Shown piece by piece: positions 20,101 through 31,611 of a stretch of 56,741 bases of DNA (position 1 is the stretch's first letter; every line of letters begins with the position of its first letter). The DNA comes from Bacteroidota bacterium. GTDB lineage: Bacteria; Bacteroidota; Bacteroidia; Chitinophagales; LD1. The notes beneath the pieces were generated by a model that made no database searches, was not told the origin of the DNA, and saw nothing but the letters and a program-made list of their open reading frames with translations. A program made the translations under genes and the position numbers. Location: the NCBI GenBank assembly GCA_016715625.1, contig JADJZU010000030.1:1-56741 (forward strand), given 5' to 3'.

Positions 20101-23100
20101 TGTTTGCCAACGCATTATTACTGTAAGTAGCGCTGTTGGCACCAACGTTATTTCCATTTAACTTCCATTGATACACCGGGGCCCCACCGCCATTAGTAGG
20201 AGTGGCGGTGAAAATCACATTTGTACCGGCACAAACAGAGGTTGCTGATGCCGAAATGGAAATGGATGGAGTAACACTTGGGAACACAGTCAGGCTCAAA
20301 CCATTCGAAGTAGCCGTAGTCGGGCTTACACATGAAGCACTACTGGTCATTACACAGGTAAAAAAGTCGTTATTAGCTATGGAGCTTGTTATGAATGTGC
20401 TGTTGTTGGGCCCAACATTGGTACCATTGCGTTTCCACTGGTAGGTTGGCGTACTGCCTCCGTTGGTTGGTGCAGCTGTAAAGGTAACGGATGCCCCGCT
20501 ACAAACACCGGAGTTTGGCGAAACGCTGATATTTACAGCAGGAGTCACCACACCACCTGGGATTACAACAACACGAGCGGTGTCGCTCAATACACAACCA
20601 CCGTTATTGGAGGTTGCCGTATAAGTTGTAGTAACACTTGGAGTAGCCACAGGATTTGAAATACCGGCATTATTAAGCGTACCGGCAGGAGTCCAAGTGT
20701 ATATACCGTTACCGCCAATAGCTATCAATTGAGCACTTTGTCCTTGACAGATTGTAGTGTCAGGACCGGCAATAACGCGACCATTTTGTATCGTGAAAAG
20801 TGCATTACTCAAGTCAAAAACAGTAGGCACTGCAGCGCTTTGCACGCGCACTAGCACATTACTGCTGTTGATTGTATTCGGCACCACCCAACTAAAGTTT
20901 GTTGCGTTTACGTTGGTAGCTATCGTATTGTAGGAAGCCGCACCATCGGTAGTGTAAGACACGTTATAAGGTCCATTGGCACCTGCATCTGTCCAGGTAA
21001 TATTGTAACTCTGACATCCGCTCAGGGTATCGCCACCATTCGGAGAGGTTACCGTAATTTGAGAAGAGGTAGAGGATATAATAAACGCCAGATTACTGGT
21101 GTCTGTTTTACAAGCTGCCGTTGCATCCTGAATAATCAGATAACAGTTATTGGAAGGTGTATTGGGAACCGTCCAGTTAAATTGGTTAGTAGATGTATTG
21201 TAGTTTAACTGAATAGTAGTATAAGGACCACCTGCACCTGTAGTAGAGTAATACAAATTATATAAGTTGGAAATACCATCGCTACTCCATTTGATTTGAT
21301 AAGAAGACCCCACCTGCAATACTCCACCAAAGTTCGGTTGAATAATGGTAACAGCCGGCTTAATGGTATTAGCCGAATCGCTAATATCAAAGTAGCTGGT
21401 GTTTTGGGCCACCGAAACGCGGGCAATGTATTGGGTAGAAGATGAATTTGGAATGCTATAATTATAAGTAGTCAGCGTAGTGGTTTGAGGACTCTGTGAG
21501 GTAGCAAGGGTTGTCCAGTTGATACCATTATTCAAAGAGTATTCAATTCTGAAAGTCCAACCGTTGGTCGATATCTGTGGAGTGTGCTCAAACGAGATTG
21601 AGCTATTGGTGCAGGCACCCAATTGAAGACCTCCATTTGGTGTGAGCACACGAACAGCCGGGTTGATGGTAAACACGGCATTGCTCACATCATTCAAAGT
21701 CAAATTAGCCACTTCGCTTACTCGAACCAAAGCCACCAAAGAGCGTGGTGTGGTCCATGGAACTAACCAGCTTTCGCTACCATCATTCGCAGTAGCGCTG
21801 GTGATGTTTATCCATGTAAATCCATTATCTAAGGAGTAGTCTATCCGCACTGTGTTATAGAACGTACTGTTATCCCAGGTAATTGTTTTGGTTTCACCGG
21901 CCCACCATGTTTCCCCACCATTAGGGGAAGTCATTAAAGGCGTTTTAGGAAGAATCGTAAATGCCACATCGCTGCTGTCATATTTGCAGTTGGCATTATC
22001 ATCCAGCACTCTGATTTTCCAATTGGTTCCGGGGGTATTGGGAACTGTCCAAATCCAGTTATTACCTGTTATGTTGGTAGCCAATGTAGAAGTAAACGTA
22101 CTTCCGTTATACAACTGAAGACGGAACAATCCGCTCACATTGGCGGTATTTGTCCAACTGATGGTAAACAACTGACCGGGAATTAACTGCACATTGGTGT
22201 TTGGTGCAGTAACTGTAATTGGATAGTCCGGAACAATAATGGTGTTAGCATTAGCTGTGTCATTGTAAGCCGGGGTTGAAGTATTGTAAGCATTAAAAAT
22301 GGTATTCGGAGAACTAATATTTGGTACCGTCCATGTAGCGGTCTGGTTCACAGAGCCACCACTAGATATAGAAGTTGCTGTAGTCCACGTTGCACCACCG
22401 TTAGTAGAATATTGAATGAAAGTGCTACCCGATATATAAGGTGAACGCGAAACTGTAAACGTAAATGATTGGCATCCAGTTAAGGTAGTTGGCGTATTCA
22501 ATACAGTCAAACGAACCGGACGGTTAATGGTCATCACGGTGTTATTTGCATCCCAAACAGCCAGGTTCAGGTTATTCATTACCCGGATAAAGAACTTGGT
22601 AGTCGTAATATTAGGAATGCTCCAGCTATAACTTCCCGTAGAAGTGGTGGCGTTGGATATGAGCGTCCAGGTTGTTCCACTATCTACGCTATACTCTAAG
22701 CGAACCGTAGAAGAGTTAAACGATGCTGTATTCCAAGAAATGGTTACAGGTTCAGAGTATTCAAATGTTCCACTGTTTGGTGCAGTAAGTATAGGGGTTG
22801 GATAGCCAATCGTAAACACAGCATTGCTGGCATCGGAAAGTGTAGCAGAACCCACTGTAGTAATTCGAACTAAAGCAACATTTGATTGAAGGTTTGGAAC
22901 CGTCCATGCATAACTACCGGTATTGGAAGTAGAGGCAACAATTATGTTCCAGGTTAAACCGCTGTCCAAAGAGTAATCTAAGCGAACAGTAGCACCACTG
23001 TAAATGGTGGCCGTACTCCAGGTAATGGTTTGATTAGTGCCTGCTCCCCAAAACTCACCTCCATTGGGAGAAGTTAACTGTGGAGTAGCCGGAATAATAG

Positions 23101-26100
23101 TAAAGTAGGTATCGCTCGTATCAAAACGACAGGTATTATTTTGATCCGTTACGCGCATCAATACATTGCTTGCGTTAATATTTGGAACGGTCCAGATGTA
23201 ATTATTGCCGGTCACGTTGCTGGCAAAAGTGCTGTTGCCACCACTGCTGGTGTAACGTAATGTATATAAACCGGAAGCTGTTGGTCCGTTCGTCCAACTC
23301 ACCGTGTATGACTGCCCGGCATTTAACGATTGACCTCCATTGGGATTCACAACCGTAATGTCCGGAACCGGCATCTTGATGGTAAATATCTGATCGCTGC
23401 TATCTTGATAAAGTGTCGGATTGTTCGGATCGCTGCTGTTAGAGATTTTCACCCGCGCTTGCGCTGTTCCGGAAACTTGTGGCACAGTCCAGCTAAAACT
23501 ACCGGAGGTATTTGAACTAAATGAACTGCCGTTGACATACACCCAGTTTAATCCATTATCCAAGGTGTAATAGAAATAGAAAGTGTTGCTGTTATTGAAA
23601 TTCTTACGGAAAGTGACAGTCACCGATTGACAAGATTTCAAACTATCGCCCACCACATTAGGATACAATACTTGTACAGGTGTCAAAATGGTGAACGCAT
23701 TATCGCTGGTATCCATTTGTGCCGGGAAACATTCATTAACTACACGGATACGCCCCTGCGATGTGGGCACGGCTGGTACATTCCAGTTGTAGATACCGTT
23801 ATTAGTTAGTGAACTGGCTATGATTGACCATGTAAAACCGTTATTTACAGAATATTCTAAACGGACAGTATTGCAACTGATCGTATTACTTTGCCATGTA
23901 ATGCTGGTAGTAGAAGCGATATCCAACACCTCTCCTCCGTTGGGAGTTATCAAAACAGGCTTAGGCTGGCGGATGGTGAATACCGCATTGCTCACGTCAA
24001 ACCAGGTAGTGTCACTTACGTTTGAGGCTCTAACTAAACACTGTGTGGAAACAGCATTCGGAACCGGATTCCAGGTATAAGATCCGGTATTGCTTACACT
24101 GTTTGCGATGAGTATCCAGTTAGCTCCATTATCCAAGGAATAAGCCAGGCGTACGGTAGAGAAGAAAGTAGCCGAGTTCCATGTTATCGTTTGGCTGGAA
24201 TTGACATTCCATATCTCGCCACCATTAGGTGAGGTCAGCTGAGGTGAAGTAGGAATAATAGTTAAAGTTGTATTGCTGGTATCGGCACGGCAAGCGTTGT
24301 TTTGATCGCGCACACGTACTAATACTTGATTGCTGTTTACGTTCGGGATGGTCCAGGTATAACTACAACAAGGAACGGAGTTAGCGATAGTGATCCAACT
24401 GGCACCGCCATTTTGCGAGTATTGCAACTGGAAGGAAGTAAGACCCAAAGTGTTGTTCCAGCCGATAAGTTGTTGTGTTCCTGCATTAAAGGTTTGACCA
24501 CCGTTAGGTGTTACCAAATTGATTACGTTGGAAGGACGCACAAAGAAATTATAGGTAAGCGTATCGCCATATACCCCACCAAAATTAGTGAGTACGCGTA
24601 AGCGCATAGGTCCGCTGTAATTATCCACCGGCTGCACAAATGAACTGCTCACAGTATAAGCTCCATTTGAAATTGCTTCATTGGTTATAACCTGAGTCCA
24701 GGTAGTGCCGTTATCGGTAGATACAAAAGCATTATAAAAAGTGCCTGTATTTGTTCCCTTTCTGAAGGCGATTGGAATGGTATTGCAAGCTGTAAATGTA
24801 TCGGTAGCTAGTGGAGTTAGTATCTGGATAGGGCGTCTTACAGTGAAGTTTGTGTTGCTGCTATCGCCAAGCAATAAATTCGACACGCTCTGCACCCGAA
24901 CGATATACTGATTGGAAAGAATAGCAGGTACCGTCCATGAATAGGCTCCTGAATTAGTAGTGCTGGTGACAATCGGGGTCCATGTGAAACCATTATTGGA
25001 TGAATATTCAATCCGCACGTTCGTGTAATAGGTGGCGGTATTCCAGGTAATGGTTACGTTATCATTCACATCAAATACCTCTCCACCATTCGGGTAAGTT
25101 AAGATGGGAGAGTTAGGTAAAATACGGAACGTAGAATCACTTAAATCTTCGCGGCAACTGTTATTCGTGTCGCGTACACGGAAACGGTTAGGACCGCTTG
25201 GTGTGTTTGGCACCGTCCATATATAGTTGTTGCCTGAAATTCCGGAAGCTATAGAACTGAAGTTTCCAATACTATCGCGCCAGGTAATTGTATATAATCC
25301 GCTCACGTTAGCGGTGTTGCTCCAGGAGATTGTTACCGTTTGTCCGGGAGTATAATTCACCGGAGCACTTGGGGTAAGAACAGTGATATCCTGCGAAGGA
25401 TTAATGGTAAAGAAACCATCACTGCTATCACGCGCTGCTGGCACGGAGTAGAAGAATGCACGGATAATAGCCGTATTAGAGCTAACGTTCGGCACACTGA
25501 AAGTAACGTTTTGCGTAGTAAGACCATTATTGCTTGGGTTAGCAAAGTTGACCCAGTTCAATCCACCATCAATACTGTAATCCAGCTGAATCCAGTTTGT
25601 AGTGATAAAAGGTGTCTTAGTAAGCTGTACAGTATACGACTGACATCCGGTCATCACTTCTCCCCCATTCGGTAGATTCACGGTCATAGGAGTCAACACG
25701 GTAAAGAATGGACTACTACCGTTCACCGAAAGGTTCGCGGCATTACTTACCCGAATCACGTTCTGCGTTCCGGGTATGTTAGGAACGGTCCATGCATAAG
25801 AACCTGTATTGGAAGTAGAAGTTACGATGGTATTCCAGGTTGTTCCTCCGTTGGTCGAATATTCAATCCGAACGTTGGTAACCCCTCCACCTGTGGTATA
25901 ATTGATAGTCACTGCTTGGTTTACCTGCCATTGTGTAACACCGGTAGGATTGGTAACCGTAATCAATGGGTTAGCAATGGTAAATACACCGTTGCTGGTA
26001 TCGCCTACAGTCGGAAATGCAGTATTAAAAATACGCATGAGCGCTACAGCCGTTGGTGTGGCAGGAATCGTCCATGCATAAGAACCGGTGTTGGGGGTAT

Positions 26101-28878
26101 TGCTGGTTATCAAATTCCAGGTTACACCATTATCGGCACTGTATTCAATTCTTACAGACGATACATACGTAGAGGAGTTCCAGGTAATATTTTGTGTAGT
26201 GGCCACATTCCAAACTTCGCCACCATTGGGGGCTGTAACTAATGGGGTGGGCATTTGTATGGTAAATACAGCATTACTTACGTCATTAATAGCCGTATTG
26301 GCGCTATTGCTGGCGCGCACCAGACATTGTGTGCTGGGTGTATTCGGCACCAACCAGCTATAACCTCCGGTGTTGCTTACTCCGGTGGCAATAGGAATCC
26401 AGGTGGAGCCATTGTTGATGGAGTAATCCAGATTTACAGTGGAGAAGAAAGAGTTGCTGTTCCAAGTTATGGAACGAGTGCTGTTTACCGTCCATGTTTC
26501 ACCACCATTGGGCGCGGTAAGTATGGGCGTAGGCTCCGAAATGGTAAACACAGCATCGCTGATATCCACCTGGCAGGTGCTTGTATTATCGCGCATACGA
26601 ATTAAAGCCTGTGTGGAAGGAGTATTTGGAACCGTCCACGAATAGCTGCCATCATTCGCCTGACCTGATGAAATGAAATTCCAGCTGGAACCGTTGTTTA
26701 TAAAGTATTCCAGATAAAGCGTTCCGGAAATTAAACCGGCAGCAGTCCAGGTAATGTTTTGAAGGGTATTCCCTTGCCAGGTGCTGCCACCGTTATTAGC
26801 GGTAACTGTAATAGGATAAGAGATGGTAAAGGTGGCATTGCTGATATCCGTTTTAGCCAAGTCGTTAAAATCACGAACTCTAACTAATACCTGAGCAGAG
26901 GAAACAAATGGAATCGTCCAGGTGTAAGAATAAACACCTCCACTTGGCGACACAGACAAACTGGTTGCTACCGAGGTCCAAGTGCTGCCGTTGTTAGAGG
27001 AATAATCAATGTTCCAGAAGTTGGAAACACCGACTGCTGTCCATTGAATAGTAATTGTTCTGCAACTGTAGAACACTTCTCCCCCGTTGGGCGCTGTAAC
27101 TGTTACAGAGCCCGGAATAATCGAAAACACCGCATTGCTGACATCATTTATCGCTACGTTTGCACTATTACTCACTCGCACCAAAGCCTGTGAAGTGGGT
27201 GTATTTGGAACTGTCCAGGATATGTTCCATCATTAGGATCACCGGAAGCTATTGTAGTCCAAGAGCTGCCATTGTTCGTGCTATATTCAATATTTACGGT
27301 TGAGTAATAAGTAGAAGCATTCCAGGTAATATTCTGAATGGCACCCACCACATAACTTTCGCCACCATTAGGAGATGTTAGGATGGGGGTTGCAGGGGTA
27401 ATAGTAAAGTTGGCATTGCTGATATCCTGCTGGCAAGTGTTATTCTGGTTAATAACCTTAACCAAGCAAATAGAACTTGGATTATTCGGTACTGTCCATG
27501 TATAGGTATTCCCGGTAATGCTACTGGTTATAGTAGACCAGTTTGTTCCATTATTTACACTGTATTGCAATTGAAATGGGCCGACAGTGCCCGGACTATT
27601 CCAGGTAATGCTTTGGGAGGTAAGGCCTTGTAAACTTTCACCACCATTAGGGAATGTAACAGTAATAGCAGGTGATACAGTAAAGATGGCATTACTTACA
27701 TCCGTCTTCGTATTATCGTTAAAATCGGTGATGCGCACCAAAACCTGATTAGATGAAACGGTGGGAACTGTCCAACCATAGGTGTAAACACCGCCACTGG
27801 CTCCAATAGAAAGGTTGGTAGCTTCCGATGTCCAGGTAGCTCCGTTATTTAAGGAGTACTCAATATTCCAAAAACCGGAAGTGCCGGAAGATGTCCAACG
27901 AATCTGATAGCTCTGACAAGCATAAAGTGTTTCGCCACCATTAGGCTGTGTGATGGTAACAGAACCCGGAACAATGCTAAACACAGCATTGCTTACATCA
28001 TTCACACTCGGATTGGCATTGTTACTAATGCGTATCAAGGCTTGTGATGTTGGAGCGTTCGGAACTGTCCATGAAAAGGCCCCATCATTAGCATCGTTCG
28101 TTACAATGGTAGTCCAGGTGCTGCCGTTGTTGGTGCTGTATTCAATGTCAACGTTGGAATAGAATGTGGAAGGCGTCCAGGTAATGTTTTGTACGGTTCC
28201 AATGGTCCAGGTTTGACCTCCATTGGGTGCAATAAGCACAGGTGTAGCGGCACTAATAGTGAAATTAGCATTGCTGTTATCAGTTTGACAAGTGTTGCTG
28301 GCGTTTTGAACTCGAACCAGTGCTTGTGTCGTAGGAATGTTTGGAACCGACCATGTTAAAGTATTACCACTATAATTGGTTTGAATATTGGTCCAGTTAG
28401 TGCCGTTATTGGTAGAGTAGGCTATATTGAAAGGACCTGCAGTGCCCGGACTGGTCCAGGTAATATTCTGATTGCTGAGACCTTGCCATGTTTCACCACC
28501 ATTCGGTGCAGATACCACTACGGCCTGAGCAATAGTAAACACAGCATTGCTTTGATCTGTTTTGGCATTATCAGCAAAATCTGTAACACGCACCAGACAT
28601 ACGGCTGAAACTACCGATGGAACGGTCCAGTTGTAGTTATATACCCCTCCACTTGGTGATACGGAGAGGTTAGTGGCATCAGTCGTCCAGGTGCTGCCAT
28701 TGTTTAAAGAATATTCGATGTTCCAAAAATTGGAAACACCGGTAGCCGTCCAGCGTATTTGGTAGGTTTGACAACCAAAAATGGTCTCACCTCCATTGGG
28801 CTGAGTAATCGTTACAGATTGTGCGTACGATGTAAATGCAGCAAATGCCGCAAGGAAAAAGAATAGAATCTTCCTCAT
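14156..28878 (-). CDS. Giant multidomain T9SS-secreted surface protein (~4,907 aa; one frameshift)
   Basis: Repaired, this is one 14.7-kb gene. Residues 1-19 are a Sec signal peptide (MRKILFFFLAAFAAF...). Residues about 21-2696 are 28 copies of a ~95-aa beta domain with core NGGE..W, I.W, YS.NNG..W, W.VP and D.SN..F; it recalls the Kre9/KNH-like surface domain. Residues about 2697-2775 form a PKD/CHU-like module (VIAGPDTTICQGQSA). Then come 21 copies of a ~90-aa Ig-like domain with conserved Cys pair and YQWK.NG, two divergent Ig-like modules, and a C-terminal type A sorting domain starting LLNVYPNPV. The frame breaks near 27220, where one missing base turns the expected YSWTVP into YPGQF. 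Likely a very long cell-surface fibre or adhesin; no enzymatic domain seen. Confidence 0.9.
14870..20550 (-). repeat. 21 tandem Ig-like coding repeats (~270 bp unit)
   Basis: Within the giant gene, 21 consecutive units of about 267-276 bp encode Ig-like domains. Each begins with a variant of VTPSVSIS, then ICAGTSVTFTATPTNGG, a YQWKVNG core, a D.V.C/V..TSN.xCA strand and a closing SNSITMTV. The unit number was counted from the translation; all copies differ at both protein and DNA level, so they are not a recent perfect expansion. Most copies have two Cys (in ICAG and in NASCA), some a third in place of V. Confidence 0.88.
20790..28815 (-). repeat. 28 tandem NGGE..W coding repeats (~285 bp unit) in A-B-C trios
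   Basis: Twenty-eight domain copies can be counted. Three subtypes recur in order. Type A carries a Cys early (GCQSYxIxW). Type B carries a late Cys (NNTCxxDxSNxxF). Type C (PxLTxPNGGExW...ITWNxxTFYxTV) has none. The order is A-B-C three times at the N-terminus, then trios with extra C copies, then A-B and a final A. Confidence 0.8.
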
Positions 28879-29148
28879 GTATTGGTTTTAGATTTTAAAA
28901 TTGCTTAAGGGTGTGTGTTGCCTTAAATGCGGGTGCGAATATAGTTTCAAGTCCTACAGTTCATCTTAAATCAGTGTAAAAATGACACTGAAAATGGGAA
29001 TGTTCATAAACTCCGAATAATGCATATCCGAAGACATTTATCACAACTTCCTAATAGTCAGAAGAGTAGAAAACAAAAAACCATAAAATCCGACAAAATT
29101 CAGCATACATCAAACATGCTCGAAGGCTGCTAATATTGAGGCAAATAC
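28879..29148. promoter_or_regulatory. Divergent intergenic region with putative promoter
   Basis: AT-rich 270-base region between the giant gene (minus) and the gene at 29149 (plus). On the minus strand CTATATTCGC occurs at 28935-28944, 57 bases before the giant gene's ATG, the same 10-mer found upstream of two other genes here. No gene, RNA structure or repeat was seen in the rest. Confidence 0.4.
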
Positions 29149-30666
29149 ATGCTAATGAAAAATTCTAATGAACTTTTCTTACTGGTAAAAAGCCTCAATA
29201 AAAACGAAAAAGGCTACTTTAAAAAATTCGCATCCATCAACAGTAAAAAAGGAGAAGGTAACTACTTGCGATTATTCAATTGTCTGGATGCCATGGAGCA
29301 ATACGATGAAAAACAGATAAGAATAACATTTGCAGGGGAAAAATTCCTATCGCAACTCAATGTCACAAAACTGTATTTACAAAAAATGATTATTCGTGCG
29401 CTGCGCAACTACCATAGCGATAGCGACACCGATATTGAAAGGCTACATCTGCTTATCGAGGCTCAAATGCTCATAAAAAAACAGCTATATGATTCAGCGC
29501 ATCGTGTACTTAAAAATCTGATAGAAAAATCTAAAGAAGTAGAAGCTTCGCTCACTTATTTATATGCCTTGCAGCTCGATTATCAAATACTGATTCGAAA
29601 AGGACAATACACCGAAATGCTATCAGCTGCGAAGCAAAAACTGGATTCAGAAACCGAGGAGCTTGCTAAATATCAGAACCTATGCGATTACCGATTTTTG
29701 CAGGCACAGTCGCTCAGCATTACGCAGATTGAGGGATATGCCCGAAATGAGTCGCGGAAACAAATGCAGGACTTAATGAACGACCAGCTGCTTAAAGACC
29801 CGGATAAGCCCAAATCTTTCATGGCTAGTTTACATCGCTATGAGATATTATTGAAGTGTTACCTGAAAACAGGGAATGGAGAAATGGCATATCAATGCGC
29901 AAAAGAAATGCTAAAGTTATTTGACGATAATCCGACCCGCAAGAAAATTACACCCTACAATTACTTTGTAACGCTCAATTCTTTGGGCAACCGATGTATA
30001 TCTACTTACCGGTACGAGGAAGCAAAAAAATACATTGAAATTGGGGAATCATTGCTGCATAAAGAATCCATTAAACTCAGCGATAGTCAGCGTTTTGAAA
30101 TTGCCATTCAAATGGCCGAAAAGAAAATGATTGCTTGTGGAGGAACCCGCGATTTTGCAGAAGGAATTGAATGCGAAAAAAGGCTTGTAGGCATTGTAAA
30201 AAACAAACCGGTGCGGGCCGAGTTTGAAGTAACCATGAAATATTTTGCCGCTGTATGTTATTTCGGCCTGGGCAAATATGAAGAAGCTTTGGACCGAATA
30301 AACTTTATCATCCATGAGAAACGGGCTGCTGTAAGAAAAGATTTGCAGCTAAGTGCCTACATGCTGAATGTTCTTCTACACCACGAACTGGGAAACAAAT
30401 CCTTGACCACAAGGCTTATTACGATGTCCAAAAACTTTGCACTTGTAAACAAATTTCCTGCTGAGGACAGTAACAGATTTTTCAAACTACTACAAACTAT
30501 ACTCACCGGTACAGAAAGCCGTTCAGCAACTGCACGAAAAAAACTGGAAGAAAATTTAAGCTCTTTTGATTTTGCCGACATCGATTTTTTGAGCTGGTGG
30601 TTACACAAAAATAAGCCCCACCGGAAAACCAATGGGGCTTATATCAACTTAACAAATAACAATTAG
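29149..30666 (+). CDS. Conserved helical (TPR-like) protein of unknown function
   Basis: A 505-aa soluble-looking protein with no signal peptide. It is rich in amphipathic helices with TPR-like spacing (for example YDSAHRVLKNLIEKSKEVE, GEMAYQCAKEMLKLF, YEEALDRINFIIHE). The N-terminus, NELFLLVKSLNKNEKGYFKKFA, is distinctive. I believe such proteins recur in Bacteroidota as hypothetical proteins but cannot name a family. Two starts are possible (29149 or 29155). Its stop overlaps the convergent stop of the next gene by 4 bases. Confidence 0.72.
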   Translation: MLMKNSNELFLLVKSLNKNEKGYFKKFASINSKKGEGNYLRLFNCLDAMEQYDEKQIRITFAGEKFLSQLNVTKLYLQKMIIRALRNYHSDSDTDIERLHLLIEAQMLIKKQLYDSAHRVLKNLIEKSKEVEASLTYLYALQLDYQILIRKGQYTEMLSAAKQKLDSETEELAKYQNLCDYRFLQAQSLSITQIEGYARNESRKQMQDLMNDQLLKDPDKPKSFMASLHRYEILLKCYLKTGNGEMAYQCAKEMLKLFDDNPTRKKITPYNYFVTLNSLGNRCISTYRYEEAKKYIEIGESLLHKESIKLSDSQRFEIAIQMAEKKMIACGGTRDFAEGIECEKRLVGIVKNKPVRAEFEVTMKYFAAVCYFGLGKYEEALDRINFIIHEKRAAVRKDLQLSAYMLNVLLHHELGNKSLTTRLITMSKNFALVNKFPAEDSNRFFKLLQTILTGTESRSATARKKLEENLSSFDFADIDFLSWWLHKNKPHRKTNGAYINLTNNN

Positions 30667-31508
30667 TCAATAACTGTAAATCGTTTAGTTACAGTCGTTT
30701 TACCATCCGACAGTCCCAGGAAGTAAATACCTGCATTTAAGTTTCTTCTGTTAATCAAAGTTTCATTCGCTCCCTGGTTCACATTCATTTCAGATTTTGA
30801 AACTACAGCGCCATTCAAGTCTGTAATGGTTATAAAGTATAGACCGGATTTTTCAGCAAGGAAAGTAACTTTTGCATCGCTGCTCATTGGATTGGGTATA
30901 ATAGAGATGGCCGACAAACCATTGTTTACCTCATTGATACCTACTGGGCAACCGGTGGTAGCCGTTTGGTTAGTTGCCGCTGCAGCAGTGTCTACATTCG
31001 GGCAGTTAGAAGAACCATTGTCTTTTACACGCAGATAAAGACTGATACCGGCCTGAGAAGCTAATGATGCAGATACAGGGATACCGGTAGAAAGACCATT
31101 GATCCATGCGGTGAGATTCAGTGCTAATTTGTACTGTCCGGCTACATCATTCGTAGTTCCGGAAATTTGAATACAGCCAAATTCATTTCCTGCATAGGTT
31201 TTATCAGTCTGGTTTACACTCCAACACAAGCCACAAGGTAAGTTGCCGATAGTGTTAAACTTAATACTATCCACTGTCTGCTGACCTTGAAAGTTGAACT
31301 GGTCAAACATTCTAAAGGTAATAGTCTCATTGTAACCAACAGTACGTTCGGCACAAGGTATGGTATTTTGGTCCTGAAATCCCGGGGCAATCTTGTTGTT
31401 GCTTGGGGTGCAAGCCGTTGGACCGTCTGTTCCGCAAGATTGAGCGGCCACGGAATTCGTATAGAAAATGGACGAAAGAATAGAAAGGGTAAAGGCTAAC
31501 TTTTTCAT
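30663..31508 (-). CDS. T9SS-sorted secreted protein, paralogue 1
   Basis: A 281-aa secreted protein: Sec signal (MKKLAFTLSILSSIFYT), a central ~160-aa domain with several Cys (SCGTDGPTACTPS, LPCGLCWSVNQT, EFGCIQISGTTN) and a type A T9SS sorting domain beginning around ISIIPNPMSS and ending TTVTKRFTVID. The central domain has no family I can name. It is clearly paralogous to the neighbouring 31612-32445 product in the order CW..N..D.TYA...GCI...GTTN..GQYKL. An imperfect TACGTTTA box lies about 25 bases before the start. Confidence 0.82.
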   Translation of the reverse strand: MKKLAFTLSILSSIFYTNSVAAQSCGTDGPTACTPSNNKIAPGFQDQNTIPCAERTVGYNETITFRMFDQFNFQGQQTVDSIKFNTIGNLPCGLCWSVNQTDKTYAGNEFGCIQISGTTNDVAGQYKLALNLTAWINGLSTGIPVSASLASQAGISLYLRVKDNGSSNCPNVDTAAAATNQTATTGCPVGINEVNNGLSAISIIPNPMSSDAKVTFLAEKSGLYFITITDLNGAVVSKSEMNVNQGANETLINRRNLNAGIYFLGLSDGKTTVTKRFTVID

Positions 31509-31550
31509 ATTATTTTTTTTGGTTAAACGTAGCGAAACATTCGCTGACGC

Positions 31551-31589
31551 AAAAAAAAGAAGTCTTTCCGAGGACGGAAAGACTTCTTT
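31551..31589 (-). terminator. Terminator between the two T9SS paralogues
   Basis: AAGAAGTCTTTCC (31557-31569) pairs perfectly with GGAAAGACTTCTT (31576-31588); eight As at 31551-31558 give the T run on the minus strand. It follows the stop at 31612, so the two paralogues are separate transcripts. Confidence 0.85.
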
Positions 31590-31611
31590 ATAAAGTTTTC
31601 AACAAGAAAGA

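Noticed and set aside
27172..27240. Two adjacent giant-gene proteins rather than one
   Set aside because: The domain repeat continues exactly across the break when one base is restored, the downstream part has no signal peptide and the upstream part has no sorting domain.
14232..28608. Numerous plus-strand open frames of 60-160 codons across the giant gene
   Set aside because: They are antisense shadows of the repeat codons, recurring with the same period and without signals or known domains.
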